Positions 48,601 through 57,852 of a stretch of 64,000 nt of DNA are shown here, one piece after another; the stretch's first letter is position 1, and each line of letters begins with the position of its first letter. Source of the stretch: Siphonodentalium dalli (Eukaryota; Mollusca; Scaphopoda; Gadilida; Siphonodentaliidae); NCBI GenBank assembly GCA_032622095.1, contig CP136064.1:181694011-181758010 (forward strand). The letters are read 5' to 3'. A program made the translations under genes and the position numbers. The notes under the pieces are model-generated. The model was not told the DNA's origin. It searched no databases and saw only the letters and a program-made list of their open reading frames with translations.

Positions 48601-50591
48601 ACGCCAACAAGCTTGTTCTTATGATCATGTTCAAGGAGTTTGGATATATTATGCATTATGGTCTTCTACTCCTTAGCAGAAATGCATCCGTCAAATATCG
48701 GCCTTTCAACATTCGAAGCCATATACAGAAGTTGTCCGGGTACGTCAGTGCATTAGATGAGTATGTGAATTGATGAACCATATATTGAGAAGTGGCTCTT
48801 TTGGAAGATCACCAGCTGTACACGTTGTTAACCCCATTAGGTCACCGAATACCTGTATAGTGTATCGCAAAAGATGACGCATATACCCCATATGTAGCAT
48901 CTGAATTATACCATAAGCTATACCACGAATGAAGCTCGCTAAGAATTCCAAGCTTTCGAAACCAACACGTGAGCTGGACACCGGCATATGTATTGTTTGA
49001 AACATTCCGATTAGTGGCACACTCCTACAAAGAAGAGTACTGAACTGTTGTTGTGAGTGAGAAAGATTAATCTGACGAAGAGACGGAAACGAGTCTAGAT
49101 AATGCTGAATGTGGCAATTCAGAATAAGCTCAGGTACTGTTGTTTTGATTCTTGGAAGTCATAATATGACTATTCGGCGTACCTATATACGGTTACGGCC
49201 AGTATGAGCCCTTAGTGGAGAATGGATTTTGAAATGCCACATTGCGATTGTGGGTTTTCATCCTTCCAAAAGGCTACGACTTACATTGCAACTAATATAT
49301 GGCTTATATTATGTACCGTTTCGTTTATACAAATCAATATTATGACAAAAAGTTGAAATTAGTATGTGATAATATCGGCTTATTTTCAATTTCTGCTCGC
49401 CAGTTGGCCGCCATATTGACTGTGAGTATCACTTGCCAAACCCTAATGAATAATTCATACATATCAACATGTAATGGTGGGTAGAAATCGCGAAACAATA
49501 ACGCCCATCCTAAGAAAGTAAAGTAATGTAGACTTATTTTCAAATTTCGGTCGCCATTTTGGCCGCCATCTTCGATTTGGAAAACCATTTCTGGCATGAG
49601 ATGTAAGGTAATTACTTCACCTCAGTATTTACAACTCAACTGTACGCATGGATGGAGTTGTCTCGACAATAATGCCCAATGATGTGAATATGAGGGAATT
49701 TCGGTGATTTTTCAAAATCTGTCCGCCATTGTGGGCGCCATTTTGGATTTGGGGGACTTTTATTTGGATATGGTACAAGGAAAGTTCTTCGCCTAAGTGT
49801 TCCCAACTTACAATAGTAAGCAAGTGTGGAGTTGTCATGACAATAATGCTCACTGATGTTAAAATCAGCGATTTTCGGCGATTTTTTATTTCTGGTGGCC
49901 ATTTTGGCCGCCATCTTGGATTTGGGTAAATATTCCTCAACTCAGGTATAAGAGGAATCCTAGCTCGAGTATCTCCTGCAAATATATATGCATGGGTGTT
50001 GTTATAATAGCAATAACATTCATTGATTCGAAACATAACATCGCGTTATTAACGGAGATTCGGCTTTGGCCTATGATACCGGCATTTGGGAAAACATGAT
50101 ATCGGACAAAAATATCCCGCAATGAATGCATATTATGGTCCCCATGTATTCGCCAATGACTCCTCTATATGATAAATGTATAACATGACCCAAAAATTAT
50201 AACATTTTCCCACAGAGACAAACGAAAGGTGGTAACATGTCAGAAAAATAGCATATTTTGACATTTCGGAGGCCATCTTGGCCGCCATATTGGATTCTGG
50301 GGTCGGAGTTTTGGCTAATTTGTAAGGGTTGTATATTAGCATAACGAATCGAGCGAAAAACAAGACCGCATGTGCTATCATCTTTACTATAATGGCGATC
50401 AAAGAGACCTGGTGCATTTAAAAAAAATGGCCGCCATGATGGACGCCATCTTGTCTGGAGTCTCTGCGGCCACTTTTTTTTCTTGTTAACAAGTGAAAAA
50501 AATTAGAGGAGACCTTAAGGAAGAAAATTAGTGGGGTGAAGTTAAGTCCTGGGGGGGGGGGTGAAGAGGTCGACCAATATCTCCTGGACTA
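45696..50591. mobile_element. ~4.9-kb foldback element with ~2.2-kb inverted arms
   Basis: The ends are TAGTCCAGGAGATATTGG and its inverse CCAATATCTCCTGGACTA. The outer 1.2 kb of each arm (45,696-46,930 and 49,370-50,591) is nearly identical in inverse. Matches continue inward with more mismatches, for example CAAACTAGCACCG (inverse near 47,670; direct near 48,540) and AAGATTGTATTTCCACATCC (47,785) against the inverse of 48,380-48,420. The centre (about 47,860-48,350) is unique. Each arm holds six blocks of the CCAAGATGGCGGCC...ATGGC type about 165-370 bp apart. No convincing ORF: the two inner frames (47,538-47,801 minus and 48,492-48,773 plus) are mirror-image relatives with no known domain. 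Confidence 0.9.
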
Positions 50592-51114
50592 ATACGTATA
50601 CATAGCTAATACAAGTTACATCTAAAGAATGCATTAATATGCAGACACACGCCTATCGCTCTGTCTTGCGCTCTCTACAGACATACCAGCTTTCATACGT
50701 AACTTACATACAATCCCGACTTGAGGCCACGTTCACGAACCGGGATACCTTGTCAGGGGAATACGTAGCATTTGACTTACATGTCAAAGATTTGCTAAAT
50801 ATGGAGTATAAACTACGAGTATTATTTTCAGTCATTGCCGTCTATTATATATTGGACAGTTTCGAAGCCTGGAAATATATATGCGCTCATGGAATTTTAG
50901 AGATTTCAGACATACAATATAAAACTATTTTTAAGGGTCAACTGTGTAATCGGTATTTGTGTTTAGTATCTAAAATCATATGTTCTAATGCTAAAATAAT
51001 ATACATTAAGAATTCAAGATATATCATTCATATGTGCAGGAATTGGCTTTAATTTGACGAATCGTGTGGAAATTTGGCGTGCAATTTGTCGAGGTGTGTG
51101 AACGTAAGTAGTAA
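50592..51114. other. No gene supported
   Basis: A 137-codon open frame (50,639-51,052, plus) exists. It has no recognisable motif, unusual hydrophobic composition and no supporting signals, so it is not called. Confidence 0.35.
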
Positions 51115-51447
51115 TGGGGGGCACTATGGCCCAGTACCCCCCAGTGGGGGGCACTATGGCCCAGTACCCCCCAGTGGGGGGCACTATGGCCCAGTATCGA
51201 ATACTGGACCATAGATCGTCCAGTATTCGATACTGGGCCATAGTGCCCCCCAGTGGGAGGCACTATGGCCCAGTATCGAATACTGGACGATCTATGGTCC
51301 AGTATTCGATACTGGGCCATAGTGCCCCCCCACTGGGGGGTACTGGGCCATAGTGCCCCCCACTGGGGGGTACTGGGCCATAGTGCCCCCACTGGGGGGT
51401 ACTGGGCCATAGTGCCCCCCACTGATGGGTACTGGGCCATAGTTCCC
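51115..51447. repeat. Hierarchical palindrome array of ~31-bp GGGGGGCACTATGGCCCAGT units
   Basis: Three direct units (GGGGGGCACTATGGCCCAGT + ACCCCCCAGTG) are followed by a hairpin (CACTATGGCCCAGTATCGAA... and its inverse), then the same hairpin with its loop inverted (CCATAGATCG against CGATCTATGG). Four inverted units (GGTACTGGGCCATAGTGCCC) complete it. The whole block is nearly its own reverse complement about a centre near 51,255. It lies 450 bp downstream of the last Polinton gene. Confidence 0.92.
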
Positions 51448-51900
51448 CCCTGAGGATAGATATTCCTGTCATTGATGTGATATTTCTGATCGGAAAAAAT
51501 GAAAATGGACTTAGACATTTTTTCATTACTAATTTTAAAGTTTGTATAATTCTGACCAGAGATGACACATCGACACGAACAGAATCAATTGGTGGGGATC
51601 CTACAGTGAAAACGATTTTGTTGAAATTTATCATTTATTTTTCAAAAACAAGAACAAGAACAATGAACAATAATATATTATTATACATCAATAATATTAA
51701 CAAAGAACAATAATTTATGTACAAAACAAGGTCTCAGATTTGAAGAAACTTAATTGAACATCCTACAACATCCTACAACATCCTACGCTGAATCAATAAC
51801 AAAAGAGTCTATTTTGTGGAGTTGTTGACACATTCGTTGTTATCTGGTCGTCGTCTTCTTTGCGTTGTATGTATATCAGCCGTCGATGTCCTGGTGAAGT
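51448..51900. other. Downstream flank of the Polinton; no terminal repeat recognised
   Basis: It contains AACATCCTACA repeated three times (about 51,758-51,788) and AT-rich tails. I looked for the hairpin-arm sequence of the other end (GTGTATAATTACAC) and did not find it. Confidence 0.5.
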
Positions 51901-52374
51901 TTAATTCAACAGCAAATTTGCTTTTCTGTATAATCGACCATAGTGCTTTCCAAACCATCGAACTATTGTTCTGTCATTCTTGAAGAAATCCCGAGAATTG
52001 AATAATATTTTCATCCTCTTTCCTTTCATCATGTGGTGGAGTGCGAATATACAATATAATCCACACACATTTGTCGCACGATGTTGATATCGTGTTGTAT
52101 TCATAGTCCATGCTGATGAGTTCCTTTTTATGAATGGTAACATATATCGTCTCGGTGGTGGTAGTCCAAATGAGTCGAAGTATACAGCTGATCTTCCCTT
52201 GAATAACATCAATGTCCAGTGTTCTCCTGGCTGATCCGATGAGTGCGTGTTCACAATATATGCTTGAATATGCTGTGGTTTCTTCTCTGGTAACAGATCT
52301 CTAGCACAAACATGTGTGTTAAGTTTACACAACCAGGAATTGTCCAGAATATATTGAAGTTCAGCTGTCTGCAT
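51901..52374 (-). CDS. PRO: Adenain-type maturation cysteine protease
   Basis: 157 residues. The family (adenovirus protease, Ulp1-like fold) cleaves capsid and core precursors during virion maturation. Visible catalytic set: His52 in GEHWTLM, Asp67 in YFDSFG, Gln97 in RYQHRA (oxyanion hole) and Cys104 in NVCGLYCIF. The order H-D-Q-C and the spacing fit adenain. The ATG at 52,374 overlaps the upstream 152-residue gene by 14 nt. It is last in the gene row. The frame is intact, with all active-site residues present, so it is likely functional. Confidence 0.93.
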   Translation of the reverse strand: MQTAELQYILDNSWLCKLNTHVCARDLLPEKKPQHIQAYIVNTHSSDQPGEHWTLMLFKGRSAVYFDSFGLPPPRRYMLPFIKRNSSAWTMNTTRYQHRATNVCGLYCIFALHHMMKGKRMKILFNSRDFFKNDRTIVRWFGKHYGRLYRKANLLLN

Positions 52375-52819
52375 CGTTGTAATTCTCTTTGACTCGCTGT
52401 GACCACATCAGAGTCCACTCTGCGTCGAATTTTTTGCGGTTGAGCTCCAAATTGTTTCTCAGATGATCATACATGATGAATACTTCGAACTTCTCCTTGA
52501 TGTGTGGGTTTAACCACATCAGCTTCGGGAACCATCTTTCCATAACATTGTATATGTCAATTTTAATCAGCGCTAAGTCGATAAACTGGTTTGTCCAATC
52601 ATCAGTTGTAGAGAACAAACACAGAACATGTTCACGTTGACTAGGATGTTCTATTTTACATCCTTCACAGTTTGCTGACACTTCCTTGCGAATAAGTTCT
52701 TGTAGTTCTTCAATCATAGAGTTGTTGAGTGTGTCCAAGATCAGGCTCCATCTCGGAGCAAAGTTTTGTGAACGTTGGTATTCTTCATAGTAGTTCCATA
52801 GCTGTGTTGTGAGCTCCAT
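52361..52819 (-). CDS. Orphan Polinton protein with a Cys/His cluster
   Basis: 152 residues of unknown function. The only distinctive feature is C51-x2-C54-x3-H58-PSQ-x2-H64-x2-C67, which could bind zinc. The rest is predicted helical and rich in Trp (about eight residues). The gene starts 2 nt after the MCP stop codon and overlaps the protease gene by 14 nt, so it is almost certainly co-expressed with late virion genes. Similar small proteins with a CxxC...HPSQ...H..C signature occur in other invertebrate Polintons as far as I recall; no role is established. It could be a virion accessory or a regulator. Confidence 0.8.
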   Translation of the reverse strand: MELTTQLWNYYEEYQRSQNFAPRWSLILDTLNNSMIEELQELIRKEVSANCEGCKIEHPSQREHVLCLFSTTDDWTNQFIDLALIKIDIYNVMERWFPKLMWLNPHIKEKFEVFIMYDHLRNNLELNRKKFDAEWTLMWSQRVKENYNDADS

Positions 52820-52820
52820 C

Positions 52821-54125
52821 CTAATAGTCAGTAAGCACTTCTCTCAAAGCTGTGATCTCTATTTCACTGTCGAATTCAGCATACACCAAAACGTTGACGG
52901 CTGTAGTGAGAGCTGTCAAGAACTGAAGCTCCAAACGCAGGTTCCCTGTCTTTATAGGATGTAGATGTCCCTCGTCACTTCCTTGGTCCGGTGTCAAGTC
53001 GAAACCCCACAAACAATATCCATTCATATATTCTTTTAAATTAATGCCAATTGATTTGTTAACACCAAACATTCCTAAAGATTGATACAAAGATAAATAT
53101 GATCTGAGACATTGTTTTGTTGCGAAGTTTGGTTCAAATGGACGGTTATGTATTGTATGACCGTCTTGACTAACTTCCAATTTATTCAAACTGAAATGTT
53201 TGAAGTGGAATGGATTGGTACCCAAATCTCCATTCATATCTTTATTTTCGACCAACGCAATAAAAAGTCTCTTTGGTAATTGTCCTTGAAATAAGTGGTC
53301 TTCAATTTTTGATCTAAGTCCAGTACTAATTGTGAAAGTTTTTATTTCTACTCGTCTGATAGGTAGTTTCATTTTTGACTGGGCAATTTCTTGATTTAAT
53401 TTATTTGAGACCGCTGGAAAGAGACTAACTGTTCTGACATGGAACACTGCTGATTCGAAAACAATTTGTCCATCCTCGGAGCCAATGAGGCAAAATTTTG
53501 ATGGTGATCTGTTTAATCTGATACGAATTTCAATTCCATTTGGTAAATATTTTTCTTGAAGAAACAGATCGGTGTGTAAGCGTCCGCATAGTTCAACAAA
53601 TTTACTACCAGTGATCAAACTTTCTCTAGAAGTTAATCCAGCATTAGCACCACCTTTGGTGCTCTCTTCAAATTGTTCTGCTGTATCGCCATACCACATT
53701 TCTAAATTTGCTAATTGATTATCTTTATATTCTTGAGAGTATCCCAACAGATTTTCGAAATATGCTCGGTATGGGTAAGTGTCAGAATTCGAAGTTATCA
53801 ATTTGTTGTTCAAGTAAACATCGATACTGCTGAACATGCTATGAAAGAAATTGTTAACAGGTGCTAATTCCGTAGCAGCTACCAAATTAGTTCCATCTTT
53901 TTTTGTAATTTTGAATTTCACATAAAGATAAGATTGATTAATATCTGTCCACTTTTCGGTTTGAGATGGTATGACAAACTCTATCGGAGCAGAATTATTC
54001 AGCGGTGCAATAGGATGATTTTCGATCCACTGCGATTCTGACATTGTAGCCACCGTTGGTGGAACATGTGTTATATCAAGTTCCGATTTATTGCATTCGC
54101 ATGATCCATTTACCATTTGTGCCAT
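52821..54125 (-). CDS. MCP: Major capsid protein, double jelly-roll (hexon-like)
   Basis: 434 residues. It resembles the Polinton MCP family, which host genomes often list as 'F54H12.2-like' proteins. Its expected role is to trimerise into capsomers of an icosahedral shell. Diagnostic segments: APIEFVIPSQTEKWTDINQSYL near residues 46-67, HSMFSSIDVYLNN near 94-106, YPYRAYFENLLGYS near 116-130, GRLHTDLFLQEKYLPNG near 181-197 and FHVRTVSLFPAVSNK near 229-243. The length is usual for the family and the frame is intact. It lies 2 nt downstream of the pVI-like gene stop codon. Confidence 0.92.
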   Translation of the reverse strand: MAQMVNGSCECNKSELDITHVPPTVATMSESQWIENHPIAPLNNSAPIEFVIPSQTEKWTDINQSYLYVKFKITKKDGTNLVAATELAPVNNFFHSMFSSIDVYLNNKLITSNSDTYPYRAYFENLLGYSQEYKDNQLANLEMWYGDTAEQFEESTKGGANAGLTSRESLITGSKFVELCGRLHTDLFLQEKYLPNGIEIRIRLNRSPSKFCLIGSEDGQIVFESAVFHVRTVSLFPAVSNKLNQEIAQSKMKLPIRRVEIKTFTISTGLRSKIEDHLFQGQLPKRLFIALVENKDMNGDLGTNPFHFKHFSLNKLEVSQDGHTIHNRPFEPNFATKQCLRSYLSLYQSLGMFGVNKSIGINLKEYMNGYCLWGFDLTPDQGSDEGHLHPIKTGNLRLELQFLTALTTAVNVLVYAEFDSEIEITALREVLTDY

Positions 54126-54127
54126 GA

Positions 54128-54502
54128 TTAATCAAAAATATCAAGAGCTCGACTGCTAGGATGATTTTTCGACTGACTTTTTCGGCGTTTGACAGCTGAA
54201 TGATTCATTTTTGAAGTCGCTACTCTTTTTCTAGGTTTTTTTCTCGAGTTCAAAATTTGATTTTTAGCTTGTGTGCCAAAAGATTTTAAAGCTTTTTTAC
54301 CTTCAGACATCAACGCTTCTTTCGGACTTTTACCTTGATTAATAATTTCATCTGCAACACCAAAAGTGTGTTTTTTCGCAAGTTGTAAAGCTGTCCGACC
54401 AAGCGGTTTTAGAAATGGTATAGCAGATCTCATAACTGATTTGAAAATTGAACCAATACCATTACCATATTGCCGTGGTACGCCTCTATACACGGGGAAC
54501 AT
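54128..54502 (-). CDS. Small basic virion protein, adenovirus pVI/pX-like
   Basis: 124 residues, strongly basic. The N-terminus has a Tyr/Gly-rich start and an amphipathic-looking helix (GIGSIFKSVMRSAIPFLKPL, residues 15-34), as seen in adenovirus pVI-like and core-like proteins of Polintons and adintoviruses. The C-terminal half is Lys/Arg/Ser-rich (RKKPRKRVATSK; KRRKSQSKNH), consistent with DNA condensation. It sits between the minor and major capsid genes. Assignment to pVI or pX rests on size, position and the helix, not on clear homology. Confidence 0.75.
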   Translation of the reverse strand: MFPVYRGVPRQYGNGIGSIFKSVMRSAIPFLKPLGRTALQLAKKHTFGVADEIINQGKSPKEALMSEGKKALKSFGTQAKNQILNSRKKPRKRVATSKMNHSAVKRRKSQSKNHPSSRALDIFD

Positions 54503-54507
54503 TGTTT

Positions 54508-55359
54508 TTAGAACTCCTCTCGTTTTCTGAAATGTAGCTTCACCAAAGACTTACCACCGATAAACTGAATTGATTTTCCTGTGTCGCCACTTATATTTAC
54601 ACTAATTTTGTCAAAGTATGACTTTGAAACTGGAACATAATGTAAATTTAAAAATTCATGTTTTACATGTAATCCGTCGATATCTCTTTTACTTCTGAAA
54701 GAAACAACTCGTAAAATTTGTACTTCAACATTTCCAACAAATGTGTAATCGGCAATATCAGAATAAACAAACATTAGATTATGACCAACATTCAAATCTA
54801 CACCAAACGGAAATCTATTATTTGAATAAAAATCTTCAGAAGCGTTTTCAGTTTTGTAACCCAACTTGTGCAAAAGACATTGTGGTAATTCAATTCCTAG
54901 TTTTGTGTTACTTAAACTCTTGCGAATAATTTTCACACGTTTTGTACCTTTTGAGTACCCGATGTGAAATCCGTATTCGTTTTGCATTGCTTCTCCAAGT
55001 GTTTTATCAATTACATCTTGCATTGTATCAACTAAATCTGTCGCAGAGGTATACGAACCATTTTGTATCTGTATTTCAAGTGCATGAACGCCATCAGGTC
55101 TCCTAAATATCTTTTCTTCAAAACGATTTTGAAGAACAGACAGTAATATTGCATCAGTTGTAATCAAATTGAATTTACACGAATCCCCTGTAACATTGTA
55201 TGTTTCTGAAGGTGTTATCAGTTCGGCTAATGCAACTTCCCATTTTTCTTTATCAATTTGAACTGGTTTTGGTAATTGTACAGTAAAACAACATTGAGTA
55301 TTGTTTGGATACATTACCATCGAACTGTCGCTCGGAATTGTAATGTAGAAAGGATTCAT
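54508..55359 (-). CDS. mCP: Minor capsid protein, penton-like single jelly-roll
   Basis: 283 residues. The N-terminal signature FYITIPSDSSMVMYPNNTQ, followed by FTVQLPKPVQIDKEKWEVAL and AELITPSETYNV, is characteristic of the Polinton minor capsid (penton) family that forms the five-fold vertices. The C-terminal part (LNLHYVPVSK; FIGGKSLVKLHFRKR) is also family-like. It overlaps the upstream membrane-protein gene by 4 nt and precedes the pVI-like gene by 5 nt. The frame is intact. Confidence 0.88.
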   Translation of the reverse strand: MNPFYITIPSDSSMVMYPNNTQCCFTVQLPKPVQIDKEKWEVALAELITPSETYNVTGDSCKFNLITTDAILLSVLQNRFEEKIFRRPDGVHALEIQIQNGSYTSATDLVDTMQDVIDKTLGEAMQNEYGFHIGYSKGTKRVKIIRKSLSNTKLGIELPQCLLHKLGYKTENASEDFYSNNRFPFGVDLNVGHNLMFVYSDIADYTFVGNVEVQILRVVSFRSKRDIDGLHVKHEFLNLHYVPVSKSYFDKISVNISGDTGKSIQFIGGKSLVKLHFRKREEF

Positions 55360-55619
55360 ACTTTCAAAATTTCTGCCGACTGATTTTTCAAATATTTCAA
55401 ACGCGGTGTTGGTAAAATGTACCCCAAAGAACTACTGAGTAAAATTAACCACAGTTCGTTATTTTCACTTTGTAAACTTAAATGAACAATTGCTGTAGCG
55501 ATTATACCAACAATTATAATAATTTGTGTAAAATATGTTACTTGATTTTTTGCAATTTTTTCTCCACAGATTTGAAATTGTGATGGAGCATCGAGACCAA
55601 CTGAACCATTTTGAGACAT
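55356..55619 (-). CDS. Small Polinton membrane protein with two predicted helices
   Basis: 87 residues from the ATG at 55,619. A longer open frame extends upstream but overlaps the integrase end and is less likely. Predicted membrane helices lie at about residues 30-49 (FTQIIIIVGIIATAIVHL) and 55-70, the latter in the motif ELWLILLSSSLGYILPTPRL, which I recognise as recurring in Polinton-encoded small proteins. The function is not established; a virion membrane or entry-related role would be speculation. The stop overlaps the start of the penton-like gene by 4 nt. Confidence 0.8.
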   Translation of the reverse strand: MSQNGSVGLDAPSQFQICGEKIAKNQVTYFTQIIIIVGIIATAIVHLSLQSENNELWLILLSSSLGYILPTPRLKYLKNQSAEILKV

Positions 55620-55629
55620 GTTAAAAGTT

Positions 55630-56724
55630 TTATACCAAATTTGTGGCAGGTATCCAACTGTCAAATTTTTTAGGATAACCAGCCCAATGAACTTTAATTT
55701 CTCTAACTGATTTACCAGCAACTTTTCTTGAACGTTTACCAACAACTGATTCAATTTCGTAAACTTTATTATCTTTTATATGTTGAATTTCTTTACCATA
55801 AAATGATCCTGCGATGTTTTCACCATCTAAATCTACTAATTTGTAAGTTAATGGTGTACTTTTACAAACTCTACTAATTTTGAAAATTTCTTTTGTCCAA
55901 TTTGGAAGATATCCTTTATCAAAAGTTCTCTTTGTTTTATTTATTCTAACAAAATCTCCAACTTTCAACATCTTATCTTTTTTCGTTTTTAACTTTCCAT
56001 AAAGATTTCTGGAAACTTCAATTTCATTTTCTCGAGTTACTAAAACTGGTGCCATCTTAATACTTCTATGAAAACTTTTGTTGTAAGAATTCACAAAATC
56101 GTGCAAAACATCAACGTATTTCAAAGTTTGATTATGTGTAAAATATTTCCACATCTTTGTTTTCAATGTCCGTTGAAAACGTTCAACTATACTTGCTTTT
56201 GTCTCTGGATTCTCTGTTGTGAAAAAATGAATTTTCTTAGATTTCAAAAATTGTAAAAATAATTTATTTTTGAATTCTGAACCTTTGTCAGATTGAAATG
56301 AAGCTGGTTTTCGTTTTGATGATTTTAGAATTTTCTGAAATGTTTTAACTAAAGTTTTACCAGTTTTATCTTTAATTTTTTCAACCCATGCAAATTTTGA
56401 GAACACATCAATAACACAAAGTAAATATCTGTAATTGTCATTGTGCTTTTGCAAAGTTTGCAAATCTGCCAGATCAGCTTGCCACTGAATATCAATTCCT
56501 GCAACAATAGTTTTACGTCTGCGAAATTTCCGAACAATTGGTTTGTGCAAAGTATATGTTTTTTGCCATTGTAACCATTTTTTAACATCTGAAAGTTTAA
56601 TTTTGTTATTTGTTTCTTTTGCATTTTTAAAAAGTTGATTTGCTCCACTGAAACCACCAACTTCTTTTGGATTGTAGTAAATTTCAGTTAGAAGTTTGTC
56701 AAATTTTATGTAAGTGAGGACCAT
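55630..56724 (-). CDS. INT: Retroviral-type (rve) integrase with C-terminal chromodomain
   Basis: 364 residues. It inserts the element into host DNA. The N-terminal region (YYNPKEVGGFSGANQLF; KKWLQWQKTYTLHKP) is typical of Polinton integrases. Catalytic acidic triad: Asp84 in WQADLADL, Asp146 in QSDKGSEF and Glu181 in ASIVERF, with 34 residues between the last two. An SH3-like segment with KVGDFVRINKTKRTF follows. Residues about 314-364 form a chromodomain (YEIESVVGKR...VHWAGYPKKFDSWIPATNLV), which may guide integration to particular chromatin. The ATG overlaps the preceding gene by 19 nt. The frame is intact. Confidence 0.94.
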   Translation of the reverse strand: MVLTYIKFDKLLTEIYYNPKEVGGFSGANQLFKNAKETNNKIKLSDVKKWLQWQKTYTLHKPIVRKFRRRKTIVAGIDIQWQADLADLQTLQKHNDNYRYLLCVIDVFSKFAWVEKIKDKTGKTLVKTFQKILKSSKRKPASFQSDKGSEFKNKLFLQFLKSKKIHFFTTENPETKASIVERFQRTLKTKMWKYFTHNQTLKYVDVLHDFVNSYNKSFHRSIKMAPVLVTRENEIEVSRNLYGKLKTKKDKMLKVGDFVRINKTKRTFDKGYLPNWTKEIFKISRVCKSTPLTYKLVDLDGENIAGSFYGKEIQHIKDNKVYEIESVVGKRSRKVAGKSVREIKVHWAGYPKKFDSWIPATNLV

Positions 56725-57413
56725 CCTTTCAAAATAGTTTTTCTGGTTTCTGGTGTTAAAATATCAACTGAACGTTTTCTTGACTTGCCACTGATAGGAG
56801 TTGCATGAGGTGTATGAAACTCATCACCAGTGTGACCTTTTAAATGTCTTTGCATCCACAGCCATCGATCCCTGTTACCTACATAATCTTGTGGTATATT
56901 AAGTTCCCCCAATCCACGTAGGAATGTTTCATAACCAACTGGGTTAAAACCTTTTCGGTGACGAACAACATCGTTTATCAAATCAATTATATTTGATCCA
57001 GTAACTGTTTCTGTTCCATAAATTAATTGTCCACGATCATCCCATCTAAGTTTAGGATTAGTTGACAACAATGATAAAATTTGTTGTGCTTTACCACGAA
57101 ATTTAGATGGCACACTTTCCAATATATGGTCACTCATTTTCCCAAAGTTTTCAGATAACTTTTGTTCAGGTAATCTGAATTTTGAATTTAAAGATTTTTG
57201 TGAAGTTTTCAATTTGTACAAATTTTCTCCAAATAACTGTGACTTTTCTGATTCAGAAATATTTTTATCATAAACTGATTTCAATTCTTTGTAAGAATCT
57301 GAAACATTTGAAATTGCAGGATCAGGAGGTAATTGAGGTTTATTCATTTCTGACATTTCCCATTGTTTGAAATCTTCCAACATTCTGAATGGTACAATAA
57401 CCATTTTCTTCAT
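56706..57413 (-). CDS. Conserved Polinton protein of unknown function
   Basis: 235 residues. The central block is distinctive: VPSKFRGKAQQILSLL, RWDDRGQLIYG, GSNIIDLINDVVRHRKGFNPVGYETFL and LNIPQDYVGN. I recognise this pattern as widespread in invertebrate Polintons, with no assigned role. The C-terminal tail is basic and may bind nucleic acid or the capsid. No catalytic motif is visible. It lies between a core-protein-like gene and the integrase, overlapping the latter. Confidence 0.8.
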   Translation of the reverse strand: MKKMVIVPFRMLEDFKQWEMSEMNKPQLPPDPAISNVSDSYKELKSVYDKNISESEKSQLFGENLYKLKTSQKSLNSKFRLPEQKLSENFGKMSDHILESVPSKFRGKAQQILSLLSTNPKLRWDDRGQLIYGTETVTGSNIIDLINDVVRHRKGFNPVGYETFLRGLGELNIPQDYVGNRDRWLWMQRHLKGHTGDEFHTPHATPISGKSRKRSVDILTPETRKTILKGWSSLT

Positions 57414-57433
57414 ATTTATTTGAGATTTAGTTT

Positions 57434-57796
57434 TTACAAAATATTTTTAACAACTGCACCTAATGTTTTGCTAATCAATGGAGCAAGAAATAATAATGGT
57501 AAAAAGCCACCTTTTTGATTCAAAATTTTCTTCTTTTGTTGCAAAGGTTTGTTCTTGTCTGCAAGATATCTGATATGTTTACGCTTCGAATGTAACTTGC
57601 GGTTCTGAGCTTCATTCAGTTTTACATTACCTTTTAAAAGATTTTGACAACATTCTGAAATGCAATCCATCACTTGTTTCGGAGCATCGTTGATCATTTT
57701 CTTTTTATATGCAGATGGAACTTTACTCATTGCAACAATCAACTCACCATATTTTTTTATCAGCGGTGCTTTCCGGCTCTTAGTTTTTGAAGGCAT
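57434..57796 (-). CDS. Small basic core-like protein with terminal GGF hydrophobic tail (module 2)
   Basis: 120 residues from the ATG at 57,796 (a GTG two codons upstream was not used). Residues about 40-95 hold ISECCQNLLKGNVKLNEAQ and KRKHIRYLADKNKPLQQKKK. The end is NQKGGFLPLLFLAPLISKTL, a GG-motif followed by a hydrophobic helix, resembling small virion core/pX-type proteins in Polintons and adintoviruses. The GG could be a protease processing site. The neighbouring 195-residue gene carries a diverged version of the same module, suggesting duplication. Confidence 0.75.
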   Translation of the reverse strand: MPSKTKSRKAPLIKKYGELIVAMSKVPSAYKKKMINDAPKQVMDCISECCQNLLKGNVKLNEAQNRKLHSKRKHIRYLADKNKPLQQKKKILNQKGGFLPLLFLAPLISKTLGAVVKNIL

Positions 57797-57852
57797 CTTC
57801 ACAGTCTAAGTAGTTGTCTCAAAATGAGCAGAAAAATTATATGTTTCATCTT

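Noticed and set aside
47538-48773. Mirror-image frames in the inner arms of the giant foldback element
   Set aside because: They are related to each other because the DNA is inverted, but are truncated, diverged and match no family I know; insufficient to call a gene.
50639-51052. 137-codon open frame
   Set aside because: No domain, no coding bias I could see, between two repeats; length alone is not support.
51024-51634. Open frames across the palindrome array giving GGTMAQYPP-type repeats
   Set aside because: They exist on both strands and in several frames because the array has few stop words; this is repeat translation, not a gene.
55620-55754. Upstream extension of the small membrane protein to 132 residues
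   Set aside because: The extension lies within the integrase C-terminal coding region; the ATG at 55,619 gives the usual compact protein.
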